DNA of 64,000 nucleotides from Algoriphagus sp. (lineage in GTDB: Bacteria; Bacteroidota; Bacteroidia; Cytophagales; Cyclobacteriaceae), in assembly GCF_024305035.1 (NCBI RefSeq), contig NZ_JAMWZB010000011.1, positions 62,001-126,000 of the forward strand, read 5' to 3'. This document shows, piece by piece, positions 59,496 through 64,000 of this stretch (positions within the stretch are counted from its first letter, which is position 1; every line of letters begins with the position of its first letter). The notes below the pieces were generated by a model. That model was not told where the DNA came from, searched no databases, and saw only the letters and a list, made by a program, of their open reading frames with translations. A program made the translations under genes and the position numbers.

Positions 59496-60080
59496 ATGGA
59501 AGAGGGTCAATCTTTACTAGCAGCGGTTAAGGACTGTAAATTATGCGAACCATTTTTGCCCTTGGGGCCAAGGCCAGTTGTAGCTGTTTCTGGTGAAAGT
59601 CGAATCCTACTGATCGGTCAAGCCCCTGGTACTCGAGTTCATGAAACAGGGATTCCCTGGAATGATCGGAGTGGAGAGGAACTTAGGCGATGGCTGGATG
59701 TGGATCCAGATACGTTTTATGACCGGAAGATTTTTGGGATAATGCCCATGGGTTTTTGTTATCCGGGTAGGGGAAAAGGAGGGGATCTCCCACCCAGGCC
59801 AGAATGTGCGCCACTTTGGCATTCCAAATTGATCAAATCCATGCCAAAAGTGAAACTGACACTTCTTATCGGCGATCATGCTCAGCGCTATTATTTGGGG
59901 AGGAAACGAAAGCGGAATTTGACCGAGACGGTTCGCTGCTTTGAAAATTATTTGCCTGACTTTTTCCCCCTTGTTCATCCCTCTCCAAGAAATCGGCTTT
60001 GGATGAGAAATAATGATTGGTTTGAGTCAGAGGTAATTCCAGTTTTACGAGAAAAAGTTCTTCAATTAATCACTAATTGA
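59496..60080 (+). CDS. Uracil-DNA glycosylase family protein
   Basis: 194 residues of the UDG superfamily: ILLIGQAPGTRVHETGIPWNDRSGEELRRWLDV contains the GQAPG active-site loop (41-45), and HPSPRNRLWMRNNDWF (from 161) is the second loop. An early LCEPF has lost the clear four-Cys cluster of iron-sulfur UDGs. It may be a DNA repair glycosylase or a superfamily member of altered activity. Cytoplasmic. Its end overlaps the convergent CDF gene by 15 bases. Confidence 0.85.
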   Translation: MEEGQSLLAAVKDCKLCEPFLPLGPRPVVAVSGESRILLIGQAPGTRVHETGIPWNDRSGEELRRWLDVDPDTFYDRKIFGIMPMGFCYPGRGKGGDLPPRPECAPLWHSKLIKSMPKVKLTLLIGDHAQRYYLGRKRKRNLTETVRCFENYLPDFFPLVHPSPRNRLWMRNNDWFESEVIPVLREKVLQLITN

Positions 60081-60944
60081 TTGCATCAGGCAGTTTTCCC
60101 CCGGAAGTTCCCACTCAATCGTATAGTGACTAAATGGATACTCGTTGATTAGTTGTTGAATGGATTCTTTGGTCAACCTGAGTTCGTTTAAATCCGAAAT
60201 ATCCTGTAGGCAAATATGTGCGGTAAACACATGGTTTGAGCCATCTAATGACCAAACATGGAAGTGATGAAGTGATTTTACTTTTGGGTGAATCGAGACT
60301 CTTTTTTCGATTTGTTCAAGTGAAATTCCCGAAGGGGTACCTTGGAAAAAAATCAGCATGGTTTCTTTGAGACTTTTGAAGACATTCCAAAGAATAAAAA
60401 GCGTGATGGCGATCGAAAGGGCAGGGTCCAACCAAGCAACGTAATGAAAATATAAGATGATCGCTCCGATCAACACTACAGCCCAGCCCAAAACATCTTC
60501 AAAAAGATGCCAGCTGATAACCTTTTCATTTTGGCTTTTTCCATGGCTAACTTTCCATGCTGCAAAGCCATTGATCAAGACGCCGAATAAGGCAAAAAGA
60601 ATCATCCCAGTTGCATGGCTAGGTTCGGGGTTAACGAGTCGTTCTATCGCTTCGGATAAAACAAAAAATGATCCGATGATCAGAATTTGAGCATTAATCA
60701 ATGCTCCTAAAAGTGAAAATCGACCATAACCGAAGGTGTAAATTTTATTGGCCCTTTGATGGGATTTATGGTTTAAATACCAAGCTAATCCCAGGGAAAC
60801 ACTATCCCCCAAATCATGAATGGCATCGGAAAGAATCGCTACTGAATTAACCCAGACCCCTCCGACGAATTCGATTACCGTAAATCCTAAATTTAGGAAA
60901 AAGGCAAGTTTTAGGTTTCCACTCGAATGATGATGATTGGACAT
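60066..60944 (-). CDS. Cation diffusion facilitator (CzcD-like metal exporter)
   Basis: 292-residue inner-membrane metal/proton antiporter. Six predicted helices begin LKLAFFLNLGFTVIEFVGGVW; the transport-site motif is AILSDAIHDLGDSVSLGLAWYLNHKSH in helix 2 and SWHLFEDVLGWAVVLIGAIILYF in helix 5. The cytoplasmic C-terminal domain (RVSIHPKVKSLHHFHVWSLDGSNHVFTAHI) has the conserved HxHxW. The His-rich start SNHHHSSG may bind metal. Zinc is the usual substrate; cobalt or cadmium are possible. It is far from the copper island. Confidence 0.92.
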   Translation of the reverse strand: MSNHHHSSGNLKLAFFLNLGFTVIEFVGGVWVNSVAILSDAIHDLGDSVSLGLAWYLNHKSHQRANKIYTFGYGRFSLLGALINAQILIIGSFFVLSEAIERLVNPEPSHATGMILFALFGVLINGFAAWKVSHGKSQNEKVISWHLFEDVLGWAVVLIGAIILYFHYVAWLDPALSIAITLFILWNVFKSLKETMLIFFQGTPSGISLEQIEKRVSIHPKVKSLHHFHVWSLDGSNHVFTAHICLQDISDLNELRLTKESIQQLINEYPFSHYTIEWELPGENCLMQSISD

Positions 60945-61040
60945 CAGCGCTTTTATTTTTGGAAAAATGATCTGGTGAGCGAATTAACACTTTTCATGGA
61001 AAGGTAAGAAATCAGCGCCTTCTTCTGAAAACCGATAGAC

Positions 61041-61967
61041 TTAAATCGAGAGTTTTTTGGTTTTTGTGGCCAGAGTAAGCAGAGCAACCGTTCCCAAGAT
61101 CATGAATGTACCAAGCCAATCCAATCCCGTAAAACTTACGCCAAGCCAAATGACCGCCATAAAGGCTGCAGATAATGGTTCCACACTACAAACCAGGGAG
61201 GCAGTTTGTGAACCAATCAATGGGATAGCTTTCATGAAAAATAAAAAGGAGAGGATACTTCCAAAAATAATAATGAAAGAAAATGCAGCCCCTGTTTCTA
61301 AATCCCACTGTCCTTGAAGGTTCCAAGGTTCGGATTCAATGGAAAAAACCAAACCTCCCAGAAACATGGCCCATCCAGTTACTCGTACAGAAGAGTGCCT
61401 GCTCAATAATTCCACTGGATAAATGCTGTAAAAAGCAAAAGTCAGTGCCGATAAGAGCCCCCAGAGGATTGCCTTTTTTGAAATGACAAGAGTATCGATT
61501 GTTCCGTGGGTGACTAAAAGAAAAGTCCCGCCAAGAGCTAAACTCAAGGATAAAAACTCGATAGCAAGTGGCCACTTTCTATGCTTAAGGGCAAAAAAAG
61601 CGACAATAAATACAGGTCCCAGATATTGGATTACCGTTGCGGTGGCTGCATTGGAAAGCTGAATGGAGTAAAAATAAGTGTATTGGACTGCCAGCATCCC
61701 CAGTATTCCAAAAATTAGAATTGACCAAGCGTCCTGTTTATTTTTCCAGATGTTGAAGACCTTTAAACCGTGATTTTTGGCATCAATCAATAAGAGAATA
61801 AATCCAGCGAGCAGCAATCTCCAGGTAACCAACCAAGCTGGATCAAATTGTTTCTCCTCAAAAAGGAATTGGGCACAGTTTCCTGCCACTCCCCAAAAAA
61901 TAGCCGCCAACAAGGCTAAAATAAATCCTTTGTTTTGCTGGGATAGGGGAGTCTTTCTCTTGTTCAT
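61041..61967 (-). CDS. EamA-family (DMT superfamily) transporter
   Basis: 308-residue inner-membrane protein with ten hydrophobic segments in two EamA repeats: GFILALLAAIFWGVAGNCAQFLF ... WLVTWRLLLAGFILLLIDA and LLSALTFAFYSIYPVELLSRHSSVRVTGWAMFLGGLVFSI ... IPLIGSQTASLVCSVEPLSAAFMAVIWLGVSFTGLDWLGTFMILG. Such proteins export or import small metabolites; the substrate is not predictable. Single gene. Confidence 0.9.
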   Translation of the reverse strand: MNKRKTPLSQQNKGFILALLAAIFWGVAGNCAQFLFEEKQFDPAWLVTWRLLLAGFILLLIDAKNHGLKVFNIWKNKQDAWSILIFGILGMLAVQYTYFYSIQLSNAATATVIQYLGPVFIVAFFALKHRKWPLAIEFLSLSLALGGTFLLVTHGTIDTLVISKKAILWGLLSALTFAFYSIYPVELLSRHSSVRVTGWAMFLGGLVFSIESEPWNLQGQWDLETGAAFSFIIIFGSILSFLFFMKAIPLIGSQTASLVCSVEPLSAAFMAVIWLGVSFTGLDWLGTFMILGTVALLTLATKTKKLSI

Positions 61968-62142
61968 TTTCTATCCGCAAATAAAAGGAAAAGTACTTGA
62001 TTTTGGATTTGGAGGGAAAGAAAAATGGGATGGACTTCTCCAAATAATCTACCAATAAACAAGACCCTCACGCTTCTCTAAAACCCTATCCACTTTTGAA
62101 TTTTGAGCAAATAATCTGGATCAGTTTGAGGTTTGATTGAGA

Positions 62143-62171
62143 CCCCGGCTCACGTCGGGGATATTTTTTTT
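62143..62171 (+). terminator. Hairpin with plus-strand T-run between EamA gene and tRNA
   Basis: CCCCGGC (62143-62149) and GTCGGGG (62154-62160, one G-U) with loop TCAC, then ATA and eight T's. No plus-strand gene precedes it. Just beyond are two copies of TGCTACC (62179-62185, 62191-62197). Otherwise 61968-62242 shows nothing. Confidence 0.6.
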
Positions 62172-62206
62172 GCCATTTTGCTACCAATTCTGCTACCGAA
62201 ACATAA

Positions 62207-62240
62207 AAAAACCCCATTTACAAGCTGTAAACAGGGTTTT
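62207..62240 (-). terminator. Intrinsic terminator of the tRNA gene
   Basis: On the minus strand AAAACCC-TG-TTTACA and TGTAAA-TG-GGGTTTTTTT form a long hairpin and T-run directly after the tRNA 3' end. Confidence 0.8.
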
Positions 62241-62242
62241 AG

Positions 62243-62316
62243 TGGGCCCAGCTGGGCTCGAACCAGCGACCTCCTGATTATGAGTCAGAAGCTCTAACCA
62301 ACTGAGCTATAGGCCC
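62243..62316 (-). tRNA. tRNA with CAT anticodon (probably tRNA-Ile2, lysidine type; Met not excluded)
   Basis: A complete 74-base cloverleaf: acceptor GGGCCTA / TGGGCCC with discriminator A; D-arm GCTC/GAGC; anticodon arm TCTGA-CTCATAA-TCAGG with anticodon CAT at 62280-62282; T-arm GCTGG-TTCGAGC-CCAGC. CCA is not encoded. The CTCATAA loop and GGGCC acceptor recall E. coli ileX, whose anticodon is read as Ile after lysidine modification, but elongator tRNA-Met shares the same anticodon. Not an initiator: it pairs at position 1-72. Confidence 0.92.
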
Positions 62317-62504
62317 AAATTAACTGAAGTTTATCCTACTGGCAAGCTCCCGATCTGATCCAATAAGAGACAAAGAAAGTAGTTTATTTTGAATTTTTTA
62401 ACTCGTCTTCTTTCAATTAAATTGAAGAGATTTGATGAGCTATTTGATTCATATCTTGGTTTTGGGACTGCAATGTTACATATTTGACCTGATATTCACA
62501 ACCC

Positions 62505-63143
62505 ATGTTTTCAATGAAAAAAACACCGGATGCAGATTTTTTAATCTTTGATTTAGGCAATGTCATCATCGACATCGATTACCAAAAGGCCATTCGCTTG
62601 ATTAAGAACGAATTGCCAGAGTCTCATCATGATAAAGTGGATCAATTGTATCAAACTCCCTTTCATTTAGATTATGAACGGGGCTGGATTGATTCGATGA
62701 CTTTTCGCCAAGCAGTAAGAGAATATTTCGAGCAAAACTGGACAGACGATAAGGTCGATGAACTTTGGAATAATCTTTTGGGAAAAATCCCAGCCCCTCG
62801 ATTAGAGTTGATCAAGAAGCTTCGGCAGTACTATCAAGTAGGTGTGCTTAGTAATACAAATTTGATTCACATTCATGCCGTAAATGATATTTTGGAGCGG
62901 GATCACGGGTTGAAAAACTTTGATCCGGTCTTTGACTGGGTGTTTTTTAGTCATGAAATGGGATTGGCTAAACCACAACCAGAAATTTATGAGAAAATGT
63001 TAACCGATCTGGGCACCTCATCGGACCGGGTTGTTTTCTTCGATGATTTGCAGGCAAATGTTCAAGGAGCTTCAGCCCTTGGAATTCATGCTGTTCATGT
63101 CCATGGACCAGAAGTAATTTTTGATTTTTTTAAGGATGTATAA
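62505..63143 (+). CDS. HAD-superfamily phosphatase (YihX-like)
   Basis: 212-residue cytoplasmic hydrolase, subfamily IA. Motif I is FLIFDLGNVIIDIDYQKA with the nucleophile Asp16; motif II VGVLSNTN; motif III Lys in HEMGLAKPQPEIYEKML; motif IV VFFDDLQANVQGASALG. The FDLGNV form and cap sequence resemble YihX-type alpha-D-glucose-1-phosphatases, but substrate range in this family is broad. ATG at 62505, or the ATG at 62514 (MKKTPDADF). Its last codons overlap the start of the M50 protease gene. Confidence 0.9.
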   Translation: MFSMKKTPDADFLIFDLGNVIIDIDYQKAIRLIKNELPESHHDKVDQLYQTPFHLDYERGWIDSMTFRQAVREYFEQNWTDDKVDELWNNLLGKIPAPRLELIKKLRQYYQVGVLSNTNLIHIHAVNDILERDHGLKNFDPVFDWVFFSHEMGLAKPQPEIYEKMLTDLGTSSDRVVFFDDLQANVQGASALGIHAVHVHGPEVIFDFFKDV

Positions 63144-64000
63144 GCCAAAAGAATACCTCATTCATGGGCTGTTTTTTATCCTGACACTCCTCACCACTAC
63201 CTTAGCTGGAAGTGAGTGGGTATATTTAAAATCCGTATATGGAGAAGGCGAGCATGCGCTTACCTGGGAATTTTTCCTTAAGTCCACTGCCTATTCGGTC
63301 CCCTTCATTGGAATCCTGTTGGTGCATGAGTTGGGGCACTTGTTCACCTCTTTTTATCATAAAGTCAAGTGTTCACTTCCCTTGTTTATTCCGGGTTGGT
63401 TGGGCTTTTTGGGTGGAGCTCCTTCTATCGGAACTTTTGGGGCGGTGATTCGAATGAAAAGCTTTGTCAATTCCCGAATTAAGTTTTTTGACATTGGTGT
63501 GGCAGGACCTCTTGCGGGTTTTGTTGTCGCGATCATGGTGTTGGCTTATGGTTTTTTGACTCTGCCTCCGGCTGAATACATTTACGAAATTCACCCGGAA
63601 TATGCCGATCCTAATTTTGAAGTAAATACGGAGGAAACCTTGAATTTCAGGCTGGGAAACAACTTGCTATTTTCGTTGATGGGGGATTTGCTGGCTAATC
63701 CAGAGCGAATCCCTGAGATGTCAGAGGTGATTCATTACCCCTATTTATTTGCGGGGTATTTGGCCTTGTTTTTTACCGCGCTTAACTTATTACCCATCGG
63801 TCAATTGGATGGAGGGCATGTTGTTTTTGGACTGTTTCCAAAGCGGCACAGTGAGATTTCATTAGTGGTATTTACTCTTTTTTTAGGCTATGCGGGATTA
63901 GGTATGATTAGTCCCTACATGCCATTCGAAGAGCTGATCATCTGGATACCTTTTTACCTTGTCTTTTTGTTTTTTTGCTATCAGCGGTCCGGTTTGGATT
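63136..64000 (+). CDS. Site-2-protease-family (M50) membrane metalloprotease, partial
   Basis: About 288 residues to the window edge, C-terminus missing. ATG at 63136 lies inside the last codons of the HAD gene (8-base overlap), so translation is probably coupled. Several membrane helices; zinc-binding HELGH at 64-68 in IGILLVHELGHLFTSFYHK; then FFDIGVAGPLAGFVVAIMVL and the second motif NLLPIGQLDGGHVVFG with the third ligand Asp. Intramembrane protease family; relatives in plants and bacteria (EGY-like) lie in membranes with unknown substrates. Confidence 0.9.
   Translation, partial: MYKPKEYLIHGLFFILTLLTTTLAGSEWVYLKSVYGEGEHALTWEFFLKSTAYSVPFIGILLVHELGHLFTSFYHKVKCSLPLFIPGWLGFLGGAPSIGTFGAVIRMKSFVNSRIKFFDIGVAGPLAGFVVAIMVLAYGFLTLPPAEYIYEIHPEYADPNFEVNTEETLNFRLGNNLLFSLMGDLLANPERIPEMSEVIHYPYLFAGYLALFFTALNLLPIGQLDGGHVVFGLFPKRHSEISLVVFTLFLGYAGLGMISPYMPFEELIIWIPFYLVFLFFCYQRSGLD

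Noticed and set aside
61777-62058. 93-codon plus-strand frame over the EamA gene start
   Set aside because: Antisense shadow with no domain.

Overview
The window looks like chromosomal DNA of a Bacteroidota bacterium, most likely order Cytophagales (an Algoriphagus/Cyclobacteriaceae-like organism). The evidence is a SusC/SusD pair with a hybrid two-component regulator, a large TonB-dependent receptor with a carboxypeptidase-regulatory N-terminus, DUF3347, HYC_CC_PP and DUF2490 proteins, FG-GAP/UnbV lipoproteins, and promoters of the Bacteroidota TTTG/TAnnTTTG type. The species call is inference; no rRNA is present. One tRNA gene (CAT anticodon) lies at 62243-62316. No CRISPR array or insertion sequence was seen.

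Layout. 1-7140: partial pfkA, an aldo/keto reductase, a secreted penicillin-acylase-family hydrolase, a TerB-like protein, a DUF2807 protein, a bestrophin-like channel and a DtxR-type metal repressor. 7141-9553: a TonB-dependent receptor whose promoter carries a DtxR-like palindrome between its -33 and -7 elements. 9555-21540: a copper/heavy-metal island read on the minus strand. It starts with an AraC regulator carrying an HMA-like metal-binding N-terminus, followed by a CopA ATPase, a small HMA protein, a HYC_CC_PP protein, a CusA/TolC/CusB efflux complex, a DUF3347 lipoprotein and a predicted exported CHY-zinc-finger protein. 21646-24986: sdaAB, a second TolC and an HlyD-type adaptor, ending at a strong terminator with no inner-membrane pump.

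25151-49093: a carbohydrate region. A class IV aminotransferase is followed by a xylose operon (sodium/solute symporter, xylulokinase, xylose isomerase), a 1370-residue hybrid sensor/AraC regulator, and a polysaccharide utilisation locus. That locus holds SusC, SusD, a TIG-domain surface protein, an internal terminator, an FG-GAP/UnbV lipoprotein, a GH9 glycanase and an SGNH acetylesterase. Together these suggest capture and deacetylation of a beta-glucan or xylose-containing plant glycan outside the cytoplasm and metabolism of released xylose inside; the exact glycan is inferred only.

49223-64000: mostly housekeeping and hypothetical genes. They include an alpha/beta hydrolase with a lipoprotein, two paralogous small barrel-like proteins separated by a tandem repeat, an ABM/DJ-1 pair, a serine hydrolase, an amine-oxidase-like flavoprotein, a TIM-barrel protein, arfB, a DUF4136 lipoprotein, a multiply broken DUF2490 pseudogene, a uracil-DNA-glycosylase-family protein, a CDF cation exporter, an EamA transporter, a tRNA, a YihX-like HAD phosphatase and a partial M50 protease. 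A possible small RNA with its own terminator lies at about 53279-53477.
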